From Candidatus Peregrinibacteria bacterium (GTDB taxonomy: Bacteria > Patescibacteriota > Gracilibacteria > UBA1369): a stretch of 64,000 nt of DNA. The notes beneath the pieces are model-generated. The model was not told the DNA's origin and ran no database searches. It worked only from the letters and a program-made list of their open reading frames with translations. This document shows, piece by piece, positions 10,186 to 21,048 of the stretch (position 1 is its first letter; each line of letters starts with the position of its first letter). A program made the position numbers and the translations under genes. The stretch covers positions 70,902 through 134,901 of the forward strand of contig PLYH01000006.1 of NCBI GenBank assembly GCA_003153355.1. Reading direction: 5' to 3'.

Positions 10186-11110
10186 GTTCTTGGAGACGAG
10201 TTTCTACCTGGTGTGCCTGAATGCCGAACATCGGTTCTTCCAAATCTTCCGAAACCTCAGCGAGTTTGGCAGGATCGTTGTAGTACATGGTTGCGAGTAC
10301 GATGGCGCGTGCGCGTTTTGCAGGATTTTTTGATTTGAAAATTCCCGATCCTACAAAGACTCCTTCGGCGCCGATTTGCATAAGGAATGCTGCATCAGCC
10401 GGAGTCGCCAGGCCGCCTGCGGCAAAGTTTACTACCGGTAACTTACCTGCTGTCCGGACTTTTTTTAATAACTCAAGATCCAGCCGTTCTTGAACTGCAT
10501 ATTTTTTTAACTGAACTTCGGACATTTTTTTCAATGATGCTATTTCTCCGAGAATTTTGCGCATATGGCGCACGGCTTCGATCACGTCTCCTGTTCCGGC
10601 TTCACCTTTGGTTCGAATCATGGCGGCGCCTTCCTGAATTCTTCGTAATGCTTCCCCCAGGTTTGTGGCGCCACATACAAAGGGAACAGTGAATCCGCTT
10701 TTGTTGATGTGTCTGGTGTCGGCTGGCGTCAAAACTTCGCTTTCATCAATAAAATCCACTTTCAACGCCTCCAAGATCTGAGCTTCAACAATATGGCCGA
10801 TCCTCACTTTTGCCATTACTGGAATTGAAACCGCTGCCTGAATCTCCTTGATCAGCTTGGGATCGCTCATGCGGGCGACGCCACCCTGCGCGCGGATGTC
10901 CGCTGGTACACGCTCCAGTGCCATTACCGCCACTGCTCCGGCTTTTTCCGCAATCCTGGCCTGGTCAGCGTTGGTCACGTCCATAATGACCCCTCCCTTA
11001 AGCATTTGCGCGAGGTTGGATTTGATTTCCAAGGTGCCTTTTGTAGGTTTTTTTGGCATAGTTTCAAAGTAAAGCGTGTGCACATTAACAAATCCAGGCT
11101 TGATTTTCAA
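10169..11110 (-). CDS. pdxS: Pyridoxal 5'-phosphate synthase subunit PdxS (start probably 11059)
   Basis: [52 protein letters not shown]; internal Met gives [15 protein letters not shown]. Confidence 0.96.
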   Translation of the reverse strand: MKIKPGFVNVHTLYFETMPKKPTKGTLEIKSNLAQMLKGGVIMDVTNADQARIAEKAGAVAVMALERVPADIRAQGGVARMSDPKLIKEIQAAVSIPVMAKVRIGHIVEAQILEALKVDFIDESEVLTPADTRHINKSGFTVPFVCGATNLGEALRRIQEGAAMIRTKGEAGTGDVIEAVRHMRKILGEIASLKKMSEVQLKKYAVQERLDLELLKKVRTAGKLPVVNFAAGGLATPADAAFLMQIGAEGVFVGSGIFKSKNPAKRARAIVLATMYYNDPAKLAEVSEDLEEPMFGIQAHQVETRLQERGKNL

Positions 11111-11151
11111 TGGCTGCTATGCCATATTCCTGTTTACGTTAGTTTCCATTT

Positions 11152-12087
11152 ATGATCGTTGATGAACAATACGCGGGTTTGCGTCTGGATAAGGTTCTGA
11201 CTCAGCTTTTTCCTGACCATACCCGGAACTATTTTCAGAATCTTCTGGAGAAAGGTTTCGTGAAACTGAACGGAAAAACAGTCAAATCGAGTCAAAAAGT
11301 TCAGGCGGGAGACAAATTGGATGTCCGGTTCCCGGCTTTGCAGGAACTCACCCTTGAAGCCAAAGATATTCCTCTGAATATTGTTTATGAAGACAAGAAT
11401 ATTCTTGTTATCGATAAACCGGCCGGGCTGGTCGTCCATCCTGGTACGCACGGTTCGCACAGCGATGACAGCCTTGTGAATGCGATTCTTCATCACAGTA
11501 AGGATTCTCTGGGTGGGATTGGAGGAACTTTGCGCCCCGGCATTGTTCACCGTTTGGATAAAGACACTTCCGGACTTCTGGTTGTTGCCAAAAATGATAA
11601 AGCACAGCAGATGCTCATGGATCAATTTCAGAAAAAGGAGGTCGTGAAAATTTATTACGCTCTGGTTTCCGGTAAACTTGAACCCGAAAAGGGAACGATC
11701 GAAGCTCCGATCGGCAGAAGTCTGCAGGACCGAAAAAAAATGGCCGTGATGCAAGGAAAAACTTCCAAAGAAGCCGTGACCAAATATGAGGTTGCGCGTT
11801 ATCTTGAGGGCTATACTTATATAAAGATTTATTTACTGACGGGACGAACGCACCAAATCCGCGTGCATTTTGCGGCGATCGGTTTTCCGCTCGTCGGAGA
11901 TGCAACGTATGGCCGCGCCAAAGTGAACCATCTCTTTGAAAGGCAGTTCGGGCTTAAGCGTCAGTTTTTGCATGCGGCATATCTTTCCTTCACTTTGCCG
12001 GGCACTACAAAAAAAGGAGAGTTTGAATCTTCTCTCCCTTTGGATTTACAGCGTGTGCTCGACGGCCTGGAATCGGAAAAGGCTTGA
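11152..12087 (+). CDS. rluD: RluA/RluD-family 23S rRNA pseudouridine synthase
   Basis: S4 N-terminus; GIVHRLDKDTSGLLVVAK; TGRTHQIRVHFAAIGFPLVGD. Confidence 0.9.
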   Translation: MIVDEQYAGLRLDKVLTQLFPDHTRNYFQNLLEKGFVKLNGKTVKSSQKVQAGDKLDVRFPALQELTLEAKDIPLNIVYEDKNILVIDKPAGLVVHPGTHGSHSDDSLVNAILHHSKDSLGGIGGTLRPGIVHRLDKDTSGLLVVAKNDKAQQMLMDQFQKKEVVKIYYALVSGKLEPEKGTIEAPIGRSLQDRKKMAVMQGKTSKEAVTKYEVARYLEGYTYIKIYLLTGRTHQIRVHFAAIGFPLVGDATYGRAKVNHLFERQFGLKRQFLHAAYLSFTLPGTTKKGEFESSLPLDLQRVLDGLESEKA

Positions 12088-12088
12088 A

Positions 12089-12403
12089 TTAAGCCGTGAT
12101 TCCGGTGATTTCGAGCTGGGTGTAGTTCTGGCGGTGACCCTGGGTTTTCTTGTAACGCTTTTTTGGCGTGAATTTGAAAACGCGGATTTTTTCACCTTTG
12201 AAGTGTTTAACGACCTTTGCTTCAACCGATGCTCCTTTGACGTAAGGCATACCGATATTGGCGTCTTTGTCGTTATCCGAAACGAGCAGAACTTTATCGA
12301 ACGTCATGGTTTTTCCTTCTTCAGTCTCCAAGAGTTCAACGTCGATTTTATCGTTTTGAGTGACCTTGTATTGGCGGCCACCGATTTCTACAACTGCGAA
12401 CAT
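12089..12403 (-). CDS. rplU: 50S ribosomal protein L21
   Basis: MFAVVEIGGRQYKVTQNDKI...KRYKKTQGHRQNYTQLEITGI. Confidence 0.95.
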   Translation of the reverse strand: MFAVVEIGGRQYKVTQNDKIDVELLETEEGKTMTFDKVLLVSDNDKDANIGMPYVKGASVEAKVVKHFKGEKIRVFKFTPKKRYKKTQGHRQNYTQLEITGITA

Positions 12404-12460
12404 AGAGTTTTTATAAAAATTTGCTCTGTTAAGTTAATGAATTTTGGCTCAAAAATCAAG

Positions 12461-12952
12461 CTATTCTTTGGATTTAGGTTCACCGGCAGGTTTGGTTTCC
12501 GGAGAATGAAGGGTCGGAGGAGGAATTGTAACTGTCCCTGATGGCCCTTGTACAGCATTTTTAAGCTCCTTGATTGTTTGCCTGCGATCGGTTTGGATCT
12601 GGATTTCGGCCTTGTTGTCACATCCCGTATTTGTGTCTGCGGTTGCGCATTGTTCTTCCAATACGGCGATAATTTCCTCAGTACGTGCCGGGAGAGTTTC
12701 CGCAGCTTTTTCTGAAACTTGCTCCAGATCGGATAAATCAAGAACCAATTTTTCTTCTTCGGGGCCTTTAGGCTTAACAGAAGCTGGTTTTTCACCATCG
12801 GTCATTTCAATTACTGGCAAGCGTCTGGTTTTCTGGTCAAAAATATCTGAAGGAACTTTGGCGGTTGAGGGTTCTACATCCACGAAGCCTTCTGCAGGAA
12901 GTCCGTCATTGTCCAGCCCCATATTGTTATTTTTTCGTTTGGACATCTTCAA
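12461..12952 (-). CDS. hypothetical protein, 163 aa
   Basis: Intact ORF in intergenic space, low complexity/charged. Confidence 0.5.
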   Translation of the reverse strand: MKMSKRKNNNMGLDNDGLPAEGFVDVEPSTAKVPSDIFDQKTRRLPVIEMTDGEKPASVKPKGPEEEKLVLDLSDLEQVSEKAAETLPARTEEIIAVLEEQCATADTNTGCDNKAEIQIQTDRRQTIKELKNAVQGPSGTVTIPPPTLHSPETKPAGEPKSKE

Positions 12953-13012
12953 TTATTTATATATCGGCAGTTTATAGTAGTTGCTTCCGTTTCAGCAGTC
13001 AACAAGCAGAAA

Positions 13013-13285
13013 TCAGTTCAATCGCTCGGTTTGTTTATTCAGTTCCGCCTGGAGTACAACATTTTCAAGAAAAACTACCGGGCCGGGCACTTCGTATTCA
13101 CTAGCGTTTTCATTTTTTGGTACGCATTCCGGCTCTCCAAGGCTGTGTAATTGGCGCATGGCATTCACAGCTGTCTCAATAGCCAACAGTTGATGTGCGT
13201 TCATGCCTTTAGCGCTTTCAAAGACACTTTCGGCTGGTTGTTCATCGTTTTGATCTTCAGGAGTGAGCTGTGGATTTGCAAACAT
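13013..13285 (-). CDS. hypothetical protein, 90 aa
   Basis: Intact ORF filling the gap on the same strand as its neighbours. Confidence 0.45.
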   Translation of the reverse strand: MFANPQLTPEDQNDEQPAESVFESAKGMNAHQLLAIETAVNAMRQLHSLGEPECVPKNENASEYEVPGPVVFLENVVLQAELNKQTERLN

Positions 13286-13353
13286 AGTTTCATGTTAAAA
13301 AGCAGGTCGCGATCTTACCTGATTTGGCAGAGAGGTCAAGGTTTTTTGGATTT

Positions 13354-13929
13354 TCAGCTGTTGAAGGCGTTCATTGACGCATCGATACCATCGGTTATCC
13401 AGGTTTTTATTGCCTGAACGGATTTTTTGACCATTGATTTGAAGGTTGAGGTCTCTTCTTTATTGAATTTTCCCAGGACAAATGCAGTGGTTTCGTGTTC
13501 AAGGGCCGAAGTGGTGCCGCGGCTTTCTATGCCTACGCGCAGACGCGGAAAATTTTCACCCAACAGTTGGACCATGGATTTCATGCCGTTGTGGGTTCCG
13601 GGACCGCCCTTCGTGCGGATTCTGATCGAACCAAAAGGCGTATCAAGGTCATCGTAAATACAAAAGATGTCTTCTGGCGGCACTTTATAAAAAGCAGCAA
13701 TCGGCTGGACTGCTTCGCCCGAAAGGTTCATGAACGTCAGGGGCTTGACGAGCACCAGTTTTTCACCGTTAAAATTTGCCGTGCTAATCAGCGCCTTGAA
13801 CTTTTTTTCTTCCTTGAAATTTTCGGCGCCAAGTTCTTTATGAAGTTCATCGAGTACCGCCCACCCAGCATTGTGGCGGCTGTTTTCATATTCTTTTCCG
13901 GGATTGCCGAGTCCGACGATGATTTTCAT
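13354..13929 (-). CDS. pth: Peptidyl-tRNA hydrolase
   Basis: MKIIVGLGNPGKEYENSRHNAGW; PLTFMNLSGEAV; YDDLDTPFGSIRIRTKGGPGTHNGMKS. Confidence 0.95.
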   Translation of the reverse strand: MKIIVGLGNPGKEYENSRHNAGWAVLDELHKELGAENFKEEKKFKALISTANFNGEKLVLVKPLTFMNLSGEAVQPIAAFYKVPPEDIFCIYDDLDTPFGSIRIRTKGGPGTHNGMKSMVQLLGENFPRLRVGIESRGTTSALEHETTAFVLGKFNKEETSTFKSMVKKSVQAIKTWITDGIDASMNAFNS

Positions 13930-13941
13930 GGTTATATTTTT

Positions 13942-15381
<1,440 letters not shown>

Positions 15382-15490
15382 TTAAACGGGCTGTTTTTTC
15401 ACCTGAAGCGAGTTGTTAAAAAGTCGTTTTTTTGGTATAATACTAAGAATAACGGTGTTTTTACGGGCCACACACTGATTCCATAAAATT

Positions 15491-17731
15491 ATGAAGATTC
15501 GCATCAAAAAAGGGCTCATCAATGAAACGATCATGCTTTTGGCAGGCTTTGTCTGTTATTTTTTGGTGATCTGTTTGTATATTGAGTCGCTCAGTAATTT
15601 CATCAACAACGTCGGTGTGCAGGTATTGCCGATTGTTCTGATGGTTCGGTCCGTGCTTTTCGGCTTGTTTTCACTTTTTTATGTCGGCATTTCCACCCGT
15701 TTTCGCCAGCAGAAGATTTTTGCCAGTGTTCTGCTTGGTTTTGCGCTGTTTTTTTCCTTGTTGCCTTACCTTCAAGGCAATCAATGGTTTTTGACGGTAT
15801 ATTTTTATTTTATCACTTCGCTTTTTTATACCTTTCTGGATGTCGGAAGCATTTTATTTGCCGCAAATTTTGTAACACCGATCCGCGCAAAAACTTTTCT
15901 GCCTCTGCTTTCAGCGGTGACTTCATTGGGTCTTATTGCCGGATCATATTTTTCTACAAGTTTTAATGCCATAGATGCCCAGGTCGGTTCGGGCTATATT
16001 CCCGCTATTCTGCTGATCGTCGTTGCTTCGCTCATCAGTTTCGTCAGATCAGCCGCATTGGCCCAACCCGATCTTGTCGTTCATCAAACACGTGAAAATG
16101 AAAAACTCGATTTGAAAAAGGATCTTAAGGAAAGCTTTGAATACATTATTCATACGCCGCTTTTTAAGTATCTTGCCATCGCAACGGTCATGTTTATTTG
16201 TTTGCAGAATTTTATTGAGTTCAAACAAAATACCGTTTTGATGCAAAATATTTCTCCGCAGGATATCAATCCGGTGATGGGGAAAATCTTCTTTGCCGAT
16301 AACATCATCATGTTTGCTCTTTCGCTTTTGTTCGTAAAAAAAATCCTTTTCCGTTTCGGTGTTTTAAATACGATGCTTTTGTTTGTCACCAGCTTGCTTG
16401 TTTCCATCGGACTGGCCTTTTTCTTTCAATGGAACGTGACCGGTGCCGTGATCGTCTACCTTACTTTTACCACCCTTTTTTTCACCTGTTATCAGATTGC
16501 AGCCTCGCAAACAGTTTCACTCATTCCCGAACGTTTGATCGCAGGCGTTACATTTTTGTTTAATCAGCTGGCCGTTGCCGTGGCGACTTTTATTGCCGCA
16601 GCTTTTATGCTTATTTATACTTACAATCTTAAACTCGAAGCGATTGTGAATACGGCAGTGATCACTTCTCTGGCTTTGCTGGTATGGTTTTTTGTTTTCA
16701 AATTACGTAAAGGGTATCGCAGCAAAATTCAGGAAAATATCTTTTCCCAAAATATTTATCTTCAAAAGAAGGCCATTGATCTCGTCGCTGAAAAATCTGA
16801 ATTCGGTGAGAACTGGCTGCGTTTGCTGTTGAGGCGCCCTTCATTAGATTCGGAAATCAAACAAGAGGCCATTTTCTCTCTGGGAATCATCAATAATCCC
16901 GAAACCTTGGCGGATTTGATCCCCTGCCTGCGCGACTCGAACGAGAAAGTGAAGTTTTCGGCGCTCCAGACGATTCATCATATGCTCAGGAACGTCAAAG
17001 TTTCAAAAAAGTATCCATTCACTAAACATCAGTTATTGTCCGCTTACAAGAAATTGTTTGTCAGCAATACGCCTCATTACATCAAGGAGGAGATTCTTAT
17101 TTCACTGAAATATTTTGAGATCGACGATATTATTCAGTTTCTTGAGCTCAATCTCCATCATCCTGACAAGCAGATCGTGATGTATACCCTTGAAACGCTT
17201 TCAAGTTTTCATGACCGCAGCATTGTGAATTATTTGAAGCCATTTTTATCAAACGGAGATCCATATCTGCGAAGTTCGGCAATTGTTGGAATGTGGAATT
17301 TTCCAGATTACAGAGCCGGAATTTTAAAACAGATCGGTGAGATTTTGAAATGTAAAACTCCCGAAGAGGAAGAGTGTGCAGTGTTTTTGATCGATCATTT
17401 GAATCTTTACTGGGAAAAGACGCTTTTGGAGAAACTCTGCACAAAAGATAATAAAAACGGCATTTATGCCATGATCACTCTTGTTAAGATGGGCGAGAAT
17501 AAATATATCGATTTACTTTTACAAAAAACGATTGAACTCGGAAAGAAAGGAGATAAGGATAAACTGGAACTGCTTCTTTCGAAATACCGTAATTTATCGC
17601 AAAAAACCAAAGACATCATCATGGGAAGAATCAATCGTATGTCGATGGAAACCGTCCTCGCTTTTTACATCAGTTTTGCCAATTCCAGATATATTTTCAA
17701 CAATGAGCTTGCCGCTCTGAAGGTTGAATAG
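15491..17731 (+). CDS. Polytopic MFS/NTT-like membrane protein with C-terminal HEAT-like repeats (746 aa)
   Basis: About 12 TM segments then helical repeats (EIKQEAIFSLGIINNPETLADLIPCLRDSNEKVKFSALQTI); architecture shared with 39204-41570. Confidence 0.75.
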   Translation: MKIRIKKGLINETIMLLAGFVCYFLVICLYIESLSNFINNVGVQVLPIVLMVRSVLFGLFSLFYVGISTRFRQQKIFASVLLGFALFFSLLPYLQGNQWFLTVYFYFITSLFYTFLDVGSILFAANFVTPIRAKTFLPLLSAVTSLGLIAGSYFSTSFNAIDAQVGSGYIPAILLIVVASLISFVRSAALAQPDLVVHQTRENEKLDLKKDLKESFEYIIHTPLFKYLAIATVMFICLQNFIEFKQNTVLMQNISPQDINPVMGKIFFADNIIMFALSLLFVKKILFRFGVLNTMLLFVTSLLVSIGLAFFFQWNVTGAVIVYLTFTTLFFTCYQIAASQTVSLIPERLIAGVTFLFNQLAVAVATFIAAAFMLIYTYNLKLEAIVNTAVITSLALLVWFFVFKLRKGYRSKIQENIFSQNIYLQKKAIDLVAEKSEFGENWLRLLLRRPSLDSEIKQEAIFSLGIINNPETLADLIPCLRDSNEKVKFSALQTIHHMLRNVKVSKKYPFTKHQLLSAYKKLFVSNTPHYIKEEILISLKYFEIDDIIQFLELNLHHPDKQIVMYTLETLSSFHDRSIVNYLKPFLSNGDPYLRSSAIVGMWNFPDYRAGILKQIGEILKCKTPEEEECAVFLIDHLNLYWEKTLLEKLCTKDNKNGIYAMITLVKMGENKYIDLLLQKTIELGKKGDKDKLELLLSKYRNLSQKTKDIIMGRINRMSMETVLAFYISFANSRYIFNNELAALKVE

Positions 17732-17745
17732 TTCAAAACAGCCTG

Positions 17746-17774
17746 TTGACTTATAGGCAGCTTGTTCGTACTAT
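17746..17774 (+). promoter_or_regulatory. Candidate promoter for tRNA-Leu: TTGACT-N17-TACTAT
   Basis: Near-consensus -35 and -10 with 17-nt spacer, about 33 nt before the tRNA. Confidence 0.5.
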
Positions 17775-17806
17775 ATTTGCGCTTCCAGTGAAGTTTTTTA
17801 TGGTGC

Positions 17807-17893
17807 GGGCGAGTGGCGGAACTGGCAGACGCGCACGACTCAAAATCGTGTATCAGCAATGATGTGAGGGTTCAAGTCCCTCCTTGCCCACCA
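17807..17893 (+). tRNA. tRNA-Leu (CAA)
   Basis: Acceptor GGGCGAG/CTTGCCC, anticodon arm CACGA-CTCAAAA-TCGTG, long variable arm, T-arm GAGGG-TTCAAGT-CCCTC, encoded CCA. Confidence 0.95.
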
Positions 17894-17909
17894 TTTTAAT
17901 TAATGATTT

Positions 17910-18854
17910 TTATTCCTTGTCGCACCAGGGGTCAATCACTCCGTCTTTGGTCGTACAATTCTTTTTTGGTGCAACTGGGGAACCGGTCGGTTTGGTTTTC
18001 GGAGCGACGGCTGTTGAATGCGGTTTTGGATTGTTATGATGATTTCTGGCAACCGGGCCGCCGCCTACGCCATTAGAAGCGTCCGGCATTTCAGCTGAGG
18101 ATGTTTCTGCCGGAGCAGATGATGCTAAAACAGTTGGTGTCGGCTGAACGAAATCTGATGAGGCGGTGGCGGTTTCTACAGGAATTGTGCGAGCGGTTTG
18201 GTCGTTATTCCCCTTTTTTTGCATTTGAGAATGCACTACGGCTGTTCCGACTACGCCACTTACAAGTGCTGCTGCTCCAATAATGAGCATAGTTTTTTTA
18301 CTGATCCAGGAACTGACTTGTTCCGGATTATTTCCTGGAACTTCGGCCGGAGTTTCAACTGCTGAACGCGGCATGTACGTTGAAGGCAATGCTCCGCTTT
18401 CTTTCGCGAGCCGTACTGTTTGTCCCTTATCCGGTTTACTCCACGGAGAAACAAAACCCGGTGGAATTGCCTGAGCTTTTTTAGCAGCAGCTTTTGCGGC
18501 ATCGGCCTGTTCGCGGGTTTGTACTACGACTTTGGGAATATCCATCTTGAAAGTCCCCGCTTTGGTATATTCAGATCCTTTCGGAGTTGAATCTGCTATT
18601 GCAATCGTTTCCACTGCGGCGCCGGCAATGAGTGTTCTCACATCCAATACTCCACCATCACGATTTTGTCCGGGAGACTCCAGCGTTACAGATTCCAGAG
18701 CTTTGCCGGGCATGAGAACTGTGGGTTCGGAATCACGGAGATCTTCAGGTTTAGCGCTGACCGGTCCCATTCCGAGTAATGTTTTTTCGGGTAAATTCGG
18801 GCCTTTTTTCTCCATATAAGATGTGATTATTGAAATGAGCTGCGAATAATACAT
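17910..18854 (-). CDS. hypothetical single-TM protein, Pro/Thr-rich (start probably 18815)
   Basis: One hydrophobic span KTMLIIGAAALVSGVVGTAVV, low-complexity C-terminus. Confidence 0.65.
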   Translation of the reverse strand: MYYSQLISIITSYMEKKGPNLPEKTLLGMGPVSAKPEDLRDSEPTVLMPGKALESVTLESPGQNRDGGVLDVRTLIAGAAVETIAIADSTPKGSEYTKAGTFKMDIPKVVVQTREQADAAKAAAKKAQAIPPGFVSPWSKPDKGQTVRLAKESGALPSTYMPRSAVETPAEVPGNNPEQVSSWISKKTMLIIGAAALVSGVVGTAVVHSQMQKKGNNDQTARTIPVETATASSDFVQPTPTVLASSAPAETSSAEMPDASNGVGGGPVARNHHNNPKPHSTAVAPKTKPTGSPVAPKKNCTTKDGVIDPWCDKE

Positions 18855-18940
18855 CTCTTTTTAAATTTGGCAAGGGTGCCGAAATTTCAAACTTCTTCGG
18901 GGAGTGGTATATTGGAGTAAAGTTTTTAATTCTCAATTTT

Positions 18941-19180
18941 ATGCTGATCCTTTTTCACAAAGAAGAATGTCCTTTTTGCCATAAGGTCCGTCAATTTATG
19001 TCCGACAGCCATGTGAGTTACGTCAGTCTGGTGAGCCCGGTCGGCGCTCCTTCCCGTAAAATCCTGATGCAACTTGGAGGTAAACAGCAGGTTCCATTTC
19101 TCGTGGATACCGACAAAGGCGAAATGATGTATGAATCGGACGATATCGTCGAATATATCAAGAAGAACTACGTGAACTAA
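18941..19180 (+). CDS. Glutaredoxin/GST-N-like thioredoxin-fold protein
   Basis: MLILFHKEECPFCHKVRQFM (CPFC), QQVPFLVD cis-Pro, MYESDDIVEYI. Confidence 0.85.
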   Translation: MLILFHKEECPFCHKVRQFMSDSHVSYVSLVSPVGAPSRKILMQLGGKQQVPFLVDTDKGEMMYESDDIVEYIKKNYVN

Positions 19181-19208
19181 GCTGATAAATAATTTTTCTT
19201 TCTTCTTT

Positions 19209-19676
19209 ATGGACAGTTACGTAAAAAAGTTTTTGATTATTTTTGTGCTCTTGATGTTTGCCACTTTCGGGCTGACTTATGGCATGCTCGCTCTTATCAA
19301 CCCTAACGATCCGAACTCCATTTATACCGGTATCGGGTTCTTTTTAATTACGTTTTTGCCTTTGCTCTTCGGTTCTATGTGGTATTTAAAGCGCAGTGCA
19401 AATGGTAACAGCAGAAAAGAGAAACGATTGATGGAGACAGGCACGAAGGCTCCTGCTGAAATTTTGGCTATTCAGGATACGGGAGTGACTATTAACGGAC
19501 TTTATCCTATCGTCAAACTTGCTTTAAAAGTTACTCCAACAGGTGAAGCTCCTTTTGAAACCGTTGTGGAAACTATGGTTTCCAGAGTTGACCTTCCCCG
19601 TGCTGGTGACAGCATCAGGGTAGCTTATGACCCAGCCAAAAAAAGCGATATTATGATCGTTAAAAGTCAGGCTTAG
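19209..19676 (+). CDS. hypothetical membrane protein, two N-terminal TM segments (DUF3592-like tail?)
   Basis: Intact ORF with clear TM pattern; soluble beta-rich tail. Confidence 0.65.
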   Translation: MDSYVKKFLIIFVLLMFATFGLTYGMLALINPNDPNSIYTGIGFFLITFLPLLFGSMWYLKRSANGNSRKEKRLMETGTKAPAEILAIQDTGVTINGLYPIVKLALKVTPTGEAPFETVVETMVSRVDLPRAGDSIRVAYDPAKKSDIMIVKSQA

Positions 19677-19735
19677 TGGCCTATGAATAAGCCATATTTC
19701 GTGATATAATACTTTAAAGAGTAACTTTTGAACTT

Positions 19736-20476
19736 ATGAAAAATAAAAAAATAAAAAAACAAAATGGAAACGCAAATGGGAGCGTTAAAGATAAAACAAT
19801 TGTTTTTAAAATTAAAAAACCCAAGCAGCTTTATTTGAAACGCGAACTCAAAAAATGTGATTTTGGCGTGGCGATTTTCGGTTCTGCCAGAGTTCAGATG
19901 AACAAGAAAGTTTACAGAACTGTTTTTGATTTAGCTAAAAGGATCGGGATGCACGGCTACGATTTGATTACCGGTGGGGGGCCTGGACTTATGGAAGCCG
20001 CAAGCGCGGGCCATAATGAAGGAGACAAAATGCGCAGAGCCGATTTAATCGGTCTTACGATCAAACTTCCTTTCGAGCAGTCAGTGAACCAATATCTGGA
20101 ACTTCGTAAAGATTTTACGACGTTTTCAGCCCGATTGGAGCACTTTATGGCGCTTTCAAACGTTCTCGTCGTTGCAGAAGGCGGAATAGGTACGATGCTT
20201 GAACTTTTTTTCAGCTGGCAGCTTTTACAGGTTCACCACATTGAATTCAAGCCGATTATTTTAGTTGGAACAATGTGGGAAAAACTTATTGCCTGGATGA
20301 AAAAGTACATGCTCAAAGAAGGGCTGGTCGGTGAAAAAGATTTTCAGTACATTTTTCTGGTGAAAGATTCCAAAGAAGCCATAAAGATCATCAATAAATA
20401 CCACCGTCAGTACGTAAAATCGGGCAAATGCAATTTTATTCCGCAGATGCACGGTCAAACAAAGAAGCCTCGATAA
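19736..20476 (+). CDS. LOG-family (lysine decarboxylase-like) nucleoside 5'-monophosphate phosphoribohydrolase homolog
   Basis: ITGGGPGLMEAASAGHNEG and EGGIGTMLELFFSWQ (variant of PGGxGTxxE). Confidence 0.85.
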   Translation: MKNKKIKKQNGNANGSVKDKTIVFKIKKPKQLYLKRELKKCDFGVAIFGSARVQMNKKVYRTVFDLAKRIGMHGYDLITGGGPGLMEAASAGHNEGDKMRRADLIGLTIKLPFEQSVNQYLELRKDFTTFSARLEHFMALSNVLVVAEGGIGTMLELFFSWQLLQVHHIEFKPIILVGTMWEKLIAWMKKYMLKEGLVGEKDFQYIFLVKDSKEAIKIINKYHRQYVKSGKCNFIPQMHGQTKKPR

Positions 20477-20548
20477 TTGAAGTTATTATTACCTAAGGTA
20501 AATAACATCAACCATCCGCGGATTCATTTGCCGTGAGGATTTTTGAAA

Positions 20549-20977
20549 TTAAACCTGCGGAGGAGTGGCGTCTTTTTGGAAAAGCTGGAGTTTTGCTTCG
20601 TCCACGCTGTTATAACATTTCACAAGTTCAGTAATACCCACTGCCTGAAGGATATCGATGATATTCGCGGGTGCGCTGGCGATCACGATTTTTCCGTTAC
20701 CTTCGGTAATTTTTCCATACCAGTCCGTGAGATAACCGATGGATTTGCTGTTCATGTATTCCAATTTCGTAAAATCGAAAAGCAAATAAAGGTTTTTCGG
20801 ATGTTCAGCAATGATTTGGTAAATAGTCTGCGATTTTAAATCAATGTTGCTTTCGTCCAATTGACCGATAAATTTCACAGTTTTTGCCGTCATATCGGGT
20901 TGTGGAGCCGCGAGATCTTCTACGAGAAGGTTTTCATCATTTACCGGCGCCACTGGGTTGTTTGTTTGATCAGCCAT
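20549..20977 (-). CDS. STAS-domain protein (anti-sigma-factor antagonist-like)
   Basis: LLFDFTKLEYMNSKSIGYLTDWYGKITEGNGKIVIA; paralog of 32672-33058. Confidence 0.85.
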   Translation of the reverse strand: MADQTNNPVAPVNDENLLVEDLAAPQPDMTAKTVKFIGQLDESNIDLKSQTIYQIIAEHPKNLYLLFDFTKLEYMNSKSIGYLTDWYGKITEGNGKIVIASAPANIIDILQAVGITELVKCYNSVDEAKLQLFQKDATPPQV

Positions 20978-21048
20978 ATTTGTTTTTTAATGACTCATAA
21001 TATTTTACCATAAAGTTGCGTTTAAGCCAAGGGCTGGTCAATCATTTA

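Noticed and set aside
12388-12798. 136-aa minus ORF overlapping 12461-12952 in another frame
   Set aside because: Overlaps a better-placed ORF; Lys/Pro-rich frame-shadow composition
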